Shown: one piece after another, positions 1-8,973 of the stretch
How the letters are laid out: each line of letters starts with the position of its first letter
Numbering within the stretch: the stretch's first letter is position 1
Assembly (NCBI GenBank): GCA_026706895.1
Contig: JAPOXW010000029.1
Location: forward strand, 1 to 64,000
DNA: 64,000 nt
Source of the DNA: Gammaproteobacteria bacterium
GTDB lineage: Bacteria > Pseudomonadota > Gammaproteobacteria > Poriferisulfidales > Poriferisulfidaceae
Direction of reading: 5' to 3'
Position numbers and translations under genes: made by a program
The notes under the pieces: model-generated
What the model was told of the DNA's origin: nothing
What the model saw: only the letters and a program-made list of their open reading frames with translations
Database searches by the model: none

Positions 1-101
1 ATCAGACAGGACTCCAGACTGAAACTCTGGAGCATTATCTCTGACCGCCGTTCCACACAAAACCGTGATGCGCCACTTCGTTTTCCAGTTGCTCCAAGGA
101 C

Positions 102-134
102 AAAAAAGCCCGCCGGCAGGATCTGCCGGCGGGC
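102..134 (-). terminator. Rho-independent terminator of the hsp20 gene
   Basis: A perfect 12-bp stem (108-119 with 123-134, 3-nt loop) is very GC-rich and, read on the minus strand, is followed by six T residues (102-107). It lies 20 bases past the hsp20 stop codon, so it should end that transcript. Confidence 0.85.
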
Positions 135-153
135 CGGTTTGGAACCCGTCGGA

Positions 154-591
154 TCAGTTGGTCTGAACTGTGATGCGCCGGGGCTCAGGGGCGGTGTGTT
201 TGCCGATTCGGATATGCAGCACTCCGTCCTTGCCGTGAGCCTCGATGGCGTCCGGGTCGACGTCGGCCGGCAGTTGGAAACTGCGCCGGAACGCGCCGTA
301 CACGCGCTCGGTCCGGCGATAGCGCTTGTCGCCATTTTCGCCGGTGTCGGTTTCGGCCAGACGTTCGCCCTTGATATGAAGAACGTCACCGTCCAGGCTG
401 ATTTCCACGTCTTCCGGCTTGACGCCGGGCAGGTCGGCGGTCACTAGGTAGTGTTCGCCGCGGTCCTCGAAATCGACCGCAGGAACCCAACCCGACTGGG
501 TCCAGCCTTCAAGATCGTGCGCCAAACCGTCGAAAACATGGTTCAGACGGCCCAACGTGTCAAACGGGTCGAAATAAATGCTCGGATGCAT
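154..591 (-). CDS. Hsp20/alpha-crystallin family small heat shock protein
   Basis: This 145-residue ATP-independent holdase should bind unfolding proteins in the cytoplasm. The alpha-crystallin domain spans about residues 36-132, with the family signature 'DLPGVKPEDVEI' and the strand 'GKDGVLHIRI' visible. The C-terminal tail carries an I-x-V element (I140-T-V142) that in this family docks into neighbouring dimers during oligomerisation. Length is normal. The ATG is preceded by a strong AGGAGG Shine-Dalgarno. The gene is monocistronic, with its own terminator and a small inverted repeat upstream. I see no CIRCE element, so heat control by sigma-32 or an RNA thermometer remains an open inference. 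Confidence 0.93.
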   Translation of the reverse strand: MHPSIYFDPFDTLGRLNHVFDGLAHDLEGWTQSGWVPAVDFEDRGEHYLVTADLPGVKPEDVEISLDGDVLHIKGERLAETDTGENGDKRYRRTERVYGAFRRSFQLPADVDPDAIEAHGKDGVLHIRIGKHTAPEPRRITVQTN

Positions 592-621
592 GATTTGCCT
601 CCTGTGTAAACATTCCCATGT

Positions 622-638
622 GCCTCATTTAATGAGGC
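622..638. promoter_or_regulatory. Short inverted repeat upstream of hsp20
   Basis: A perfect 7-bp stem (622-628 with 632-638, 3-nt loop) lies 31 bases upstream of the hsp20 start and 15 bases past the asparaginase stop. No T-run follows it on the minus strand, so it is a poor terminator. It could be an operator or part of a 5' leader fold. Its role is not established. Confidence 0.3.
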
Positions 639-653
639 GGGATACAGAGAATT

Positions 654-1151
654 TCAAGAGGCAGGGGTCGTCGGCTCGAACCGTCCTTGCTCCCGGTTTT
701 TCTTGACCTGGTCGTGCGGGTACAGCCGCCCGCCCATGGCGACGTAGGTGCCGGGGTTGGCAGTTAGTGCAGCTCCAATGGCGAAACCGAGGTTGAAGGG
801 GGCATCGGTCTGGCGGAACCGGGCGGGGCTCATGGCGCCGGTCAGCACGATGGTCTTGTCCGTAATGTCGGCCAGTACCGCGGCGGATTCCGCCATGGTG
901 TCGGTGCCGTGGATCACCACGAGTCGCGAAGCTCTGCAACTTGCCGCGGCCGTGCGCAGGGTCTGGCGGTCGTCGTCGGTCATGTCCAGGCTGTCCTTGC
1001 GCATCACCTCGATCAGTTCCCAGCCGTCCTGCATGCCGGCTTCGGCCAGAAGGTCCGGCGCACAGGGCGCCCCGATGGAGTAGTCGCTCAGCGCGTCGTA
1101 GTAGACCTTGTCGAAGGTCCCTCCGCAGGTCAGGATAGCCAAGGGAATCAT
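654..1151 (-). CDS. Single-domain asparaginase-like protein
   Basis: This 165-residue protein matches the N-terminal domain of L-asparaginases. Both conserved threonine motifs are present: 'CGGTFDK' (T12) and 'HGTDTM' (81-86), followed by the core strand 'IVLTGAM'. In full-size enzymes (about 330 residues) these residues hydrolyse asparagine to aspartate and ammonia, and a second domain completes the tetramer interface. That second domain is absent here. Stand-alone asparaginase-domain proteins of this size do exist in Gammaproteobacteria, so this is probably a family trait and not a truncation. I chose the internal ATG at 1151 because homology begins there; the reading frame extends upstream to 1301 with no recognisable sequence. 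Substrate is not certain. Confidence 0.8.
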   Translation of the reverse strand: MIPLAILTCGGTFDKVYYDALSDYSIGAPCAPDLLAEAGMQDGWELIEVMRKDSLDMTDDDRQTLRTAAASCRASRLVVIHGTDTMAESAAVLADITDKTIVLTGAMSPARFRQTDAPFNLGFAIGAALTANPGTYVAMGGRLYPHDQVKKNREQGRFEPTTPAS

Positions 1152-1221
1152 GTCGTACAGTGCCGGAAACGGCGCTACTCTATCATGGCCGTCGGAAGAA
1201 ATGCTCGGAGACCCCCTTCCT

Positions 1222-2508
1222 TCATTTGTTCGATTCCGACCATAGGCTGCTGACAGGCAGGGCAAATCGATTCTCCCCAAAGGCGAGTTTTTGTTCTCCA
1301 AGGTAGAAGATGATCGAGGTGACGAGCCGGTTCTTGCCGGGACCCTCGGTCGAAAACCAGACCATATGCCCGAAGTCTTCCCAACTCACCGAAGAGGCCG
1401 CTTTGATCTCGAAGGTGATCAGGCGATGTCCACTCTCGGCGAGGACGTCGATTTCGCGACCTCGCTGGTCGCGCCAGTGATAAAAATTGAAACCATGCTC
1501 CTGGTAAGGTTCGGACCGGAGGAGTTCGGCGAATACGAAACTCTCCAGCAGTCCGCCCAGCGCTGTCGGGTTGGCATCGGCATCGAAGACATCCGGGGTC
1601 AGATTGCGCAGGGCCGCCGCCATGCCGGTATCCACGAAATGGTTTTTGGCGTTTCTGATTTCTCGGTAGTGCTCGCCTGATGCCCAGGCTCCAAGTTTCA
1701 CGACAATGGAAAGCCGAAGCAGCACATCCAGATACTGTTCGGCCGTCTGACGTTGCACGCCAATCAATTTGCAGAGTTGTGTGACATTGAGCATTTCACC
1801 CGTGCGGACGGCCAGTTGCACGATCAGTTTTCGTAATGCGTCCGTTTTCCGGACGCGAAGCAGATCCGCGACATCGCGGTCGACGATGGTATCGACATGG
1901 TTCCGGTAAACCGCATGCCTTGTCTTGAGGGGGATATTTCTGGTCTCTGGGAAGCCGCCCCTGAGTATGAGGTCGATGTAATCGGCGCGTGAGGTGGATT
2001 CCGGTTCCGGCAGGTCCGGCAGGTTTGGGTTTTTCGAGCAGGCCCAGTCGAGAATGCGGGAGGGCGGACGCGATTTGACTTCAGCGACCGTCAGGGGCCA
2101 AAGCTTCAGGATCCGCATGCGGCCCGCAAGCGAGTCCGCCACTTTCATGGTGGCGAACACATTGGAAGACCCGGCCAGGATGAATTGGCCTGTCTGCCGG
2201 TGTGCATCGACAACCATCTTGATTGCAAGCGCCATGTCTCCCGATCGTTGTGCCTCATCAATGACCAAAGGCCAATCCGCCAACCCGGCAGTCAGTGCGC
2301 CGATCTGACCGACCGGATCCTTTGCCATGGCATCGAGAACGGTCGGATCATCCAGCGTGATGAATCTGCCGGTCTGCAGGATGTCCCTGACCAGCGTGGT
2401 TTTCCCGACCCGCCTCGGGCCGATGACGTTCACTACGGGAAAATAAGTCATAGCCGACCGAAGCTCGGTGCTCATGTGGCGGGGCAGGAGATGGTTTTTG
2501 TCAGTCAC
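1222..2508 (-). CDS. AAA ATPase with C-terminal DUF4143 domain (COG1373)
   Basis: A 428-residue protein with Walker A 'GPRRVGKTT' (30-38), Walker B 'LVIDEAQR' (81-88) and a C-terminal region whose 'REIDVL ... FEIKAA' spacing resembles the PD-(D/E)XK-like fold seen in DUF4143 proteins. The family is widespread and its biological role is poorly defined; no substrate can be assigned. The apparent start is GTG at 2508; an ATG 11 codons later (2475) is an alternative. A near-consensus promoter lies directly upstream, so the gene is probably transcribed alone. A second member of the family occurs at 28.8 kb. Confidence 0.85.
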   Translation of the reverse strand: MTDKNHLLPRHMSTELRSAMTYFPVVNVIGPRRVGKTTLVRDILQTGRFITLDDPTVLDAMAKDPVGQIGALTAGLADWPLVIDEAQRSGDMALAIKMVVDAHRQTGQFILAGSSNVFATMKVADSLAGRMRILKLWPLTVAEVKSRPPSRILDWACSKNPNLPDLPEPESTSRADYIDLILRGGFPETRNIPLKTRHAVYRNHVDTIVDRDVADLLRVRKTDALRKLIVQLAVRTGEMLNVTQLCKLIGVQRQTAEQYLDVLLRLSIVVKLGAWASGEHYREIRNAKNHFVDTGMAAALRNLTPDVFDADANPTALGGLLESFVFAELLRSEPYQEHGFNFYHWRDQRGREIDVLAESGHRLITFEIKAASSVSWEDFGHMVWFSTEGPGKNRLVTSIIFYLGEQKLAFGENRFALPVSSLWSESNK

Positions 2509-2558
2509 CTGGGACCAGGTTTGGGCGCATGGACGCCCGGCTGGTTGGAGTGGGGAAA

Positions 2559-2588
2559 ATTATACTGAAAAACTGGTTAAAGTGTTAA
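2559..2588 (-). promoter_or_regulatory. Sigma-70-type promoter for the DUF4143 ATPase gene
   Basis: On the minus strand TTAACA (2583-2588) is separated by 18 bases from a perfect TATAAT (2559-2564). Transcription would begin near 2551, giving a leader of about 44 bases. The surrounding 2510-2640 interval is clearly AT-richer than its neighbours. Confidence 0.6.
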
Positions 2589-2716
2589 TAGAAATATGGG
2601 GAAATGTATAATTCATGCTTGGTAAAAGTTATAGTTCGTGAAGTGTCCGGTGCGTCTCCCGGATTTTCCCGGCGGTCTGCTGCCGGGATTCGGGGCAGGA
2701 GAAAACCGCCCCGGTT

Positions 2717-3562
2717 CTATTCGATGTTTTGTATCTGTTCGCGCATCTGTTCCACCAGCACCTTGATGGCCAGTGCTGCATTGGTGGTTTCGACATCCGG
2801 TGCCTTGGAGGCCAGCGTGTTCGCTTCGCGCGTGAATTCCTGCATCAGGAAGTCCAACTTTCGTCCTTGCGCCCCGTCCGCTTTCAGGGCTGCCCGGGTT
2901 TCTTCAAGATGGCTGTCAAGCCGGGCCAGTTCCTCGTCCACATCGGCGCGCATCACTTGAACCGTGATTTCCTCTTCCACTCGTTGGGCATCGACCGTAG
3001 CCTGCAATTCCTTCAGGCGTGTCTGCCAGCGTTCGCGCAGGGCCTGCTGTATGGCAGGACGCTTGGACTTCAGTGTCGCGACTTGCTGTTCGATTTCCTG
3101 CAACTGCTCGTGAAGAACACCCGTCAGGCGTTCGCCTTCGCTTTCCCGTTGTCGGACGAACGCGGCCAGCGCCTCGTCAAACGCCTGCTGGATTGCGGGC
3201 GCCAATGCGGTGTCGGGTACAGAAGCGGCACTCCAGACCGCGGGCAGGTTCAGTACGTGGGCCGGGTCGGAGTGGGGGAACAGGCGTCGGCAGGTGCTGA
3301 CCAAGCGGCGCAATTGCGCTTGATCGAGGTGTCCATCGGTGGGTTCACCCGCCGCCCGTCGGAAACTTGCCGTGACATCAACCTTGCCGCGAGAGCAAAC
3401 CTCGCGCAGTTGCTCGCGCCAGAGAGGTTCCAGCCCGGCGCACTCCCGGGCAAGATGGAAGCCCGGTTGCAGGTAGCGGTGATTGACGGATCGGATTTCG
3501 ACCACCATCTGCCCGCGCCCGACTTTCGTCTCGGCGCGGGCAAACGCGGTCATGCTGCGCAT
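2717..3562 (-). CDS. yicC: YicC family endoribonuclease
   Basis: A 281-residue homologue of E. coli YicC, a metal-dependent endoribonuclease implicated in small RNA turnover. The N-terminal YicC-like domain begins with the hallmark 'MRSMTAFARAE' and 'EIRSVNHRYL'. The C-terminal DUF1732 part ends with the conserved 'ITVQVMRADVDEELARLDSHL' region and the tail 'VLVEQMREQIQNIE'. Length is typical. It lies 35 bases beyond the glnA stop on the same strand, so read-through from glnA is possible. In many bacteria yicC sits beside gmk, which is not found here. Confidence 0.92.
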   Translation of the reverse strand: MRSMTAFARAETKVGRGQMVVEIRSVNHRYLQPGFHLARECAGLEPLWREQLREVCSRGKVDVTASFRRAAGEPTDGHLDQAQLRRLVSTCRRLFPHSDPAHVLNLPAVWSAASVPDTALAPAIQQAFDEALAAFVRQRESEGERLTGVLHEQLQEIEQQVATLKSKRPAIQQALRERWQTRLKELQATVDAQRVEEEITVQVMRADVDEELARLDSHLEETRAALKADGAQGRKLDFLMQEFTREANTLASKAPDVETTNAALAIKVLVEQMREQIQNIE

Positions 3563-3597
3563 CGTGCCGAAAACCGGCTGCGTCAGCGCAAAACAGC

Positions 3598-5010
3598 TTA
3601 CAGGCTGTAGTACATATCGAACTCGACCGGATGCGTGGCCGCCCGAAGACGGGTCACTTCCTCGCGCTTGAGTTCGATGTAGCCATCAATGGCGTCGTCA
3701 TTGAAGACGTCGCCAACCTTGAGGAAGTCGCGGTTGGCGTCCAGCTCATCCAGCGCCTGGTCCAGCGAATGGCACACGTGCGGGATGGCGGCTTCCTCTT
3801 CCGGTGGCAGATCGTACAGATCCTTGTCCATCGGCTCGCCCGGATCGATCTTGTTCCGGATCCCGTCAAGACCGGCCATCAGCATGGAGGCATAGGTCAG
3901 GTACGGATTCCCGCAGGAATCGCCGAAGCGGACTTCAAGGCGACGCTGCTGCGGATGCGAGACGAACGGGATGCGGACTGCAGCCGAGCGGTTGCGTGCG
4001 GAGTAGGCCAGCAGCACCGGCGCTTCAAAGCCCGGCACCAGCCGCTTGTAGCTGTTGGTGGTGGAGTTGGCGAACGCATTCAGCACCCGTGCATGCTTCA
4101 GGATGCCCCCGGTGTAGTACAGGGCCAGATCCGACAGCCCCCCGACGCCGTCGCCGGCGAACAGGTTCTTGCCGTCCTTGCTCAGCGACTGGTGCACGTG
4201 CATGCCGTTGCCGTTGTCGCCGACCAGGGGTTTCGGCATGAAGGTCGCGGTCTTGCCGAAGTTGTGCGCGACGTTCATGACCACATACTTGAGGATCTGG
4301 TTCATGTCTGCGCGACGCACCAGGGAGTCGAAGCGGGTACCGATCTCGCACTGCCCGGCAGTGGCGACCTCGTGGTGGTGAACCTCGACCGGAACGCCCA
4401 TGTCTTCCAGCGTTTCGCACATGACGGAACGAATGTCCTGCAGGCTGTCGACCGGCGGCACCGGGAAGTACCCGCCCTTGGGTCCCGGGCGGTGGCCGAT
4501 GTTCGAATCCTCGAAATCTTTGCGGTCCGAATTCCAGCAGCCTTCGTCCGAGTCCACTTCGTACATGCAACGGTGCATTTCATCCGCCCAGCGGGCGCTG
4601 TCGAAGATGAAGAATTCAGGTTCCGGGCCGAAATACGCAGTATCGGCCAGGCCCGTGGACTTGAGGTATTCCTCGGCTTTCTTGGCAATGCCGCGGGTGT
4701 CGCGCGCATAGGGGCGCATGGTGGTCGGCTCGATCACGTCGCAACGCAACAGCAGGGTTGCTTCGGTGTAGAACGGATCCATGACCGCGGTGCTCGGATC
4801 CGGCATGAGGATCATGTCGGATTCGTTGATGCCTTTCCAGCCCGCGATCGAGGATCCGTCGAACATCTTTCCATGCTCGAAGGTGTCTTCGTCGACGACG
4901 CTGGCCGGCACGGAGACATGCTGTTCCTTGCCGCGGGTGTCGGTGAAGCGGAAGTCGACAAAACGGACATCCGACTCTTCAATGGTCTTGAGAATTTCTT
5001 CAGGGCTCAT
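3598..5010 (-). CDS. glnA: Type I glutamine synthetase
   Basis: This 470-residue cytoplasmic enzyme makes glutamine from glutamate, ammonia and ATP as a dodecamer. The beta-grasp N-terminus ('[17 protein letters not shown]'), the '[10 protein letters not shown]' latch region, the ATP/metal site '[10 protein letters not shown]' and the glutamate flap region are visible. The motif '[10 protein letters not shown]' contains the tyrosine adenylylated by GlnE in proteobacteria, so covalent control by the GlnE/PII system is expected. Length matches the E. coli enzyme. No ntrB or ntrC gene lies beside it here. Together with gltB at 33.5 kb it completes the GS-GOGAT route. Confidence 0.98.
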   Translation of the reverse strand: MSPEEILKTIEESDVRFVDFRFTDTRGKEQHVSVPASVVDEDTFEHGKMFDGSSIAGWKGINESDMILMPDPSTAVMDPFYTEATLLLRCDVIEPTTMRPYARDTRGIAKKAEEYLKSTGLADTAYFGPEPEFFIFDSARWADEMHRCMYEVDSDEGCWNSDRKDFEDSNIGHRPGPKGGYFPVPPVDSLQDIRSVMCETLEDMGVPVEVHHHEVATAGQCEIGTRFDSLVRRADMNQILKYVVMNVAHNFGKTATFMPKPLVGDNGNGMHVHQSLSKDGKNLFAGDGVGGLSDLALYYTGGILKHARVLNAFANSTTNSYKRLVPGFEAPVLLAYSARNRSAAVRIPFVSHPQQRRLEVRFGDSCGNPYLTYASMLMAGLDGIRNKIDPGEPMDKDLYDLPPEEEAAIPHVCHSLDQALDELDANRDFLKVGDVFNDDAIDGYIELKREEVTRLRAATHPVEFDMYYSL

Positions 5011-5128
5011 AACTCAGGCTCCAGAGTAGCAAATTCAAGCACGGGGAGACGCAGTGAAACGCCCCCCTGCGCCTGTCCGGTTCGATCAGGCACACTGGTG
5101 CGTCTGGCGCAATCCCCTGTAGGCGGGC

Positions 5129-5134
5129 ATTATA
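5129..5134 (-). promoter_or_regulatory. Candidate -10 element for glnA
   Basis: A perfect TATAAT lies on the minus strand about 120 bases upstream of the glnA start, in the 157-base gap after the di-heme cytochrome gene. No good -35 hexamer is present. I did not find a convincing sigma-54 (-24/-12) site or paired NtrC sites, although part of the gap contains a short GCAC/GTGC dyad near 5090. Confidence 0.3.
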
Positions 5135-5167
5135 CATACAGACCAGCCTTTTCTTCCCGGACTGGCC

Positions 5168-6850
5168 TTATTCGTAATCCTCGTAAAGGGAAATCAGGAA
5201 ACTCACCAGCGGCTGGATGTCGTTCGGCGTGATCCGGACCTCCCGCAGCTCAGGATCCGCATTCCGGATCGTCCCGTTCCGGCTGTTCGCGGAGGCTGCG
5301 ATGTAGAACGCGGCCGAGGCATGCAGGTCGCTGATCTGGCCGTTGTGCATATAGGGGGCCGAATGGCCCAGATCCCTCAACGTCGGGGTCTTGAATACCG
5401 CGATTGACCGTTCGAGGGCTTGATCCGCGGTCTTGCAACCCGTTCCGTTCTGGCAGAACGAACGGTGCAGGGGCTCCTGAGCGTTCGGATAGTCTTCGTT
5501 CATGAAGATGCTCCAGGCGCCCAGATCCGTCGCCATTGGCTCGGATTCCGATGCGGGCCTGCGGAACATGCCCTGCCGATCCGGGTTCGCGGCGGTTGCG
5601 GGCAGGTAGGTGTCCGCCTGCTCGTTGCGCTGCCCGACTGTCGGGATCAGCAGTTTCCAGAACGAACCTTGTCCGTGGATGGCTTCATATTCCACCTGGG
5701 TCACGCCGATGTTGTGAAAACCGAAATCCGTGAAATGCGGGGCCGCGTGGCAGGATCCGCAGTTTCCAGCACCGCGTTCGGCGGCAGGTTTCCGGTTGAA
5801 GAAAATCCGCAGCCCCTGCAGTTCGATTTCACCGAACCGGTAGGGCTGGTCATGGAACCGGAATCCGCCATCCTCCGTCGCAGGGTTGCGTTCCACGAAT
5901 AGCAGTTCGCCGCTTCCGTCGAGCGAATTGATCTGCGCCAGCAGCCGGTCACTGTAATCCTCGTCCGATTCGCCTGCGTCCGGGCGGGCGGGCAGGCCGT
6001 TGACCGACAGAAACCGGTCGTAGGGCGAAAGGATGTCCGCCTCTTTAGAGAATTTCAGGTCTGCGAGATAGTGTTCGATCAGGTTGGCCACGCCGACCAG
6101 AATCTCGTCGCAAGAACTTTCCGGCACGTATATGCGCAGTCCTGCTGCAATCCGATGTTCTTTGGGCAATGCTTCCCCGGATCCCGAAACGCCGGAGAAC
6201 ACTTCAGAATAACTGAAGCTGCCGAATTCCTTCGCCAATGCGCCCGTCCCGTCGTCTTTCCGGATGACTTCGCAGGCATGGCGTGCGGCCAGATCTCCCT
6301 CGCCGGGCAGCCAGCCCAGGTTGCGCCCCGTGAGCGTGGCGATGATCACCTCCCGAGCCGAGGCAAACTCCCCGTCGACGTGCAGGAGGAAGGGGTCTCT
6401 GGGCGCCAGGGAACCCACCAGCACTGGCGAATTCCGAACGGTCACGGATTGCCCGTCATCCCGTTCAGGCAGGGGGCTCCGGGAGGCAAAGTCGTTGTAG
6501 GCGCGCATGCCGAGTTCCTGTTGTCCGACATGCTCGTCCACGAGATGGCAGGTTCGGCAGTTGTAGGACGACCCCTCGAACGGGCCCGGCGCGAACGGGA
6601 TCTGGTAGGGCGGGAGCCCAAAGAACCGGTATGTTTTTTCCAGTTTCGGGTCGCCTTTGTCAAGCGGCTCGTTGATGTCGCCGCCGCGGGCCACGAAATC
6701 ATGAAAACGCTGGGCGAACCGGGTTTCAAGGAACAATCGCTCTCCATGGAAAACTTCGGCCGGATCGGGTGCCGGCACTTCGCCAGCTTGCGCAAAACCG
6801 CCAAGGCCTGCAGCAGTCGTGGCAGCGAAAAGAATGACGCGAAGGTTCAT
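5168..6850 (-). CDS. Exported di-heme cytochrome c, MauG/CcpA peroxidase-like
   Basis: The 560-residue protein starts with a Sec signal peptide (about residues 1-22, cleavage after 'FAQA'). Two c-type haem motifs are visible, C98-R-T-C101-H and C364-G-S-C367-H, the layout of bacterial di-heme cytochrome c peroxidases and MauG. The C-terminal 'SAPYMHNGQISDL' matches the distal-haem loop of this family. It is longer than classic CcpA (about 330-370 residues), mainly between the haem motifs. Family members either reduce hydrogen peroxide or oxidise a partner protein at a distance. It is the last gene of a run of three exported proteins (86-base gap), and that context favours a partner-specific role; this is inference. 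Confidence 0.8.
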   Translation of the reverse strand: MNLRVILFAATTAAGLGGFAQAGEVPAPDPAEVFHGERLFLETRFAQRFHDFVARGGDINEPLDKGDPKLEKTYRFFGLPPYQIPFAPGPFEGSSYNCRTCHLVDEHVGQQELGMRAYNDFASRSPLPERDDGQSVTVRNSPVLVGSLAPRDPFLLHVDGEFASAREVIIATLTGRNLGWLPGEGDLAARHACEVIRKDDGTGALAKEFGSFSYSEVFSGVSGSGEALPKEHRIAAGLRIYVPESSCDEILVGVANLIEHYLADLKFSKEADILSPYDRFLSVNGLPARPDAGESDEDYSDRLLAQINSLDGSGELLFVERNPATEDGGFRFHDQPYRFGEIELQGLRIFFNRKPAAERGAGNCGSCHAAPHFTDFGFHNIGVTQVEYEAIHGQGSFWKLLIPTVGQRNEQADTYLPATAANPDRQGMFRRPASESEPMATDLGAWSIFMNEDYPNAQEPLHRSFCQNGTGCKTADQALERSIAVFKTPTLRDLGHSAPYMHNGQISDLHASAAFYIAASANSRNGTIRNADPELREVRITPNDIQPLVSFLISLYEDYE

Positions 6851-6936
6851 GAAAGACGCAATCGGGTGCGGCGACAGGTCGCCGGCTTGTCCGGGAGCCC
6901 TGATTTTCGCTTTCGGGGCCCCCGGGAACAGAAATC

Positions 6937-8388
6937 CTACTCGACCGGCGTTACCGGCTTCTCTACGGCGGGATACTTCAAGGTGAGTTCGCCGCCCAGG
7001 TCTACGGCGTGCGGGTTCTCTTCACCCTTCCCCGTCAAGTAGGGATCCGTGTAGATGCCGTATTCGCCCGGTTCCAGCGTGTAGGTGACTTCTTCCTGGC
7101 CGTGCCCGGCATTCGCCAGGTACTTGGTCGGGCTGTCCCAGCCTTGTCCGTCCAGGTTCGCGTAGAACTTGATGTCGACCAGCACTCCGTCGCACAGCGG
7201 CGTGACCTCCTCGTAATTCGTCGGCCAGCCTGCTGCACCCGTGGTCTTCGGGTAGTTGCTCCAGTCACCGCCTTTCAGGGGGCACGCTCCGCCGCCGCCG
7301 AAGGCCGCGCGGTTGGGGTGGTGGACGCCATAGACGGGCAGGCCCTTTGCCGCAGCCGTAGTCCCGTTCTCCAGGTGGAACCGGGGTTCGTACGTGATCT
7401 CGGTCTTGACCTCCTGGCCACTCTCCTTGACGTGCTTGTAGTATTCGCCGTCCGGGCGGACATACCGGAAGTCCGGGTTGTCCGGGTTGTCGAAGACCGC
7501 CGTGATGAACAGGTAGGGCTCGTTGAAGAAGGGCCGTTCGATCAGGTAGAACTCCGCATTCGTCTTGCTGACGTCCACGGCCTGCCAGTCGACCGAGTTT
7601 TCATCCTCGCCGCCGACATTGATCCAGGCCCGGGCATCCGGGAACAGGTTGATGCGCAGGACCTTCGTGTACAGCTCGTTGACATCGAGACCGGCACGTT
7701 TGCCGAGCGGACCGATCTGGTTCGCGCCGGGTTGGCTGAACGAGTAGTCCACCGCCTTCCTGGCATAGGGATACTGGTTCGCAGACATCGTGCAGTAGAA
7801 ATGCGGCAGGTCGATGGCCACGTGATCGTCGTACTTGCCCTCGTACTTGGGATGGTGCAGGGGCAGGTCGATGAAGTTCAGGTGCCCGTCTTCGGTTAGC
7901 CTCTGGTGAGGATGCTTGTACCCTCCCCAGCTTTCCTCCGGGATGTAGCTGGCATAGTCGTTTTCGATCGTGGCCAGATTGGCTTCGTCGAACAGGTCAG
8001 CTCCATCCGGCAGTCCCTGAGTGTCCTTTTTGCGGTACTCCCGAATCGTCCCGTTGTCCTGCACCCGCCACAAGCCATGCTTGCCTTCCCCGATCATCGT
8101 CATGGTCTGTTCCACCACGTTCACGAAGCGGTAGGTGTAGTTCGTGTTCATGTGTCCGGAGAAAACCGGCAGATGGGGAATGCTGGAATGCGTCGTCTTG
8201 GGGCGGCCTTCGCCGACCAGCAACTTTTGTCCGTCATCCTCCCCGATAGCCTGATCGCTCGTGTAGTAGTAAGGATCGCCCATCGTCAGGTCCTTGATGT
8301 GGCCGGCCTCGTCTGCACCCAGCGGGGCGGACGCGATCAGCAGCCACGCGCCTGCGAGGCCGAGCAGGGTTGAGTTTGTTGGTTTCAT
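6937..8388 (-). CDS. Exported protein of unknown function (483 aa)
   Basis: I do not recognise this protein. A clear signal peptide covers residues 1-25 ('LLIASAPLGADE'), and the rest is a soluble, Tyr/Trp/His/Pro-rich chain without membrane segments. Features include a Gly-rich Cys segment 'FGGGGACPLKGGD', two other cysteines ('HFYCTM', 'TPLCDGV') and a C-terminal beta-rich stretch ending 'LGGELTLKYPA'. The ATG at 8388 was chosen because the signal peptide begins there and an AGAGGT ribosome site precedes it; the frame is open further upstream to 8544 but that part overlaps the cupin gene. It sits between the cupin gene (43 bases) and the di-heme cytochrome gene (86 bases), so co-expression is likely. 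Confidence 0.75.
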   Translation of the reverse strand: MKPTNSTLLGLAGAWLLIASAPLGADEAGHIKDLTMGDPYYYTSDQAIGEDDGQKLLVGEGRPKTTHSSIPHLPVFSGHMNTNYTYRFVNVVEQTMTMIGEGKHGLWRVQDNGTIREYRKKDTQGLPDGADLFDEANLATIENDYASYIPEESWGGYKHPHQRLTEDGHLNFIDLPLHHPKYEGKYDDHVAIDLPHFYCTMSANQYPYARKAVDYSFSQPGANQIGPLGKRAGLDVNELYTKVLRINLFPDARAWINVGGEDENSVDWQAVDVSKTNAEFYLIERPFFNEPYLFITAVFDNPDNPDFRYVRPDGEYYKHVKESGQEVKTEITYEPRFHLENGTTAAAKGLPVYGVHHPNRAAFGGGGACPLKGGDWSNYPKTTGAAGWPTNYEEVTPLCDGVLVDIKFYANLDGQGWDSPTKYLANAGHGQEEVTYTLEPGEYGIYTDPYLTGKGEENPHAVDLGGELTLKYPAVEKPVTPVE

Positions 8389-8431
8389 GGTTTTACCTCT
8401 TGCTACTTTGACCCGTTCAGAGGGGCAAAAT

Positions 8432-8869
8432 TCACAGTTCTCCTTTGGCTCTTTGGCCGCAGAAGAAGGCGAGGCCCGACGAGTCCGACGTGAACGTGAT
8501 CTTCGCGCCCTTATCAAAATAGATGATGTCGCCTGCGGTCGCATGGAATGTCTCGCCGCCCTCTTCGGCCAGGGTCATTTCACCGGACACGATGAACTTG
8601 GCTTCGTTGTACGTGTAGGTGTACTCCAGCGGGTTGCTTTTTGCCAGGCTGAACAGGCCACAGGTCAGCGGCGCGTTTTCATCCGAAGTAGTGATGTCGG
8701 ACAAAGCGGCTTCAATGCCTTCGATTCCCATGGAAGCCAGTTCCATGTCCGCGGCACCTTTGTGGGTGGTCATTTTCGCCCCGCCATGGTCATCGGCGAT
8801 CGCAGTGCCTGCGCAGGCCAGCATGGCCGAGACGAGCAAGGCGAGAGGGGTTCTGTTTTTAGGTTGCAT
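8432..8869 (-). CDS. Exported cupin-domain protein
   Basis: This 145-residue protein has a signal peptide (residues 1-25, ending 'AGTAIADD') and a single cupin barrel in its C-terminal half: 'KFIVSGEMTLAEEGGE' and 'ATAGDIIYFDKGAKITF' correspond to the two cupin motifs. The pattern is closest to EutQ-like and sugar/ectoine-type small cupins, and the histidine metal ligands usual in motif 1 are largely missing, so metal binding is doubtful. The ATG at 8869 has a strong AGGAGG site. It is the first gene of the three-gene exported set and follows a TATAAT element. Function unknown. Confidence 0.75.
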   Translation of the reverse strand: MQPKNRTPLALLVSAMLACAGTAIADDHGGAKMTTHKGAADMELASMGIEGIEAALSDITTSDENAPLTCGLFSLAKSNPLEYTYTYNEAKFIVSGEMTLAEEGGETFHATAGDIIYFDKGAKITFTSDSSGLAFFCGQRAKGEL

Positions 8870-8894
8870 GATGTTCCTCCTAGGGTTTGTTTGG

Positions 8895-8923
8895 ATTATA
8901 GCCCCCAAAGTCCAACCGATGCA
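8895..8923 (-). promoter_or_regulatory. Candidate promoter for the cupin/unknown/di-heme operon
   Basis: On the minus strand a perfect TATAAT (8895-8900) is preceded, 17 bases away, by TGCATC (8918-8923), a weak -35. Transcription would start about 18 bases before the cupin start codon. The region also has to hold the divergent efp promoter; a TAAAAT at about 8934 on the plus strand is a possible -10 for efp. Confidence 0.4.
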
Positions 8924-8973
8924 CGGCATGTCGTAAAATTTGCGCTTCTTTTTTTGCTACGGGACACTCCGAC

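Noticed and set aside
12-32. Stem-loop with a 7-base loop resembling a tRNA anticodon arm
   Set aside because: No acceptor, D or T arms can be built around it within the window, so it is only a short hairpin.
5085-5115. NtrC/sigma-54 elements upstream of glnA
   Set aside because: The GCAC/GTGC dyad has the wrong spacing for NtrC and no GG-N10-GC (-24/-12) pair is positioned for glnA.
8432-8544. Long N-terminal extension of the unknown exported protein
   Set aside because: It overlaps the cupin gene and would bury the obvious signal peptide that starts at 8388.
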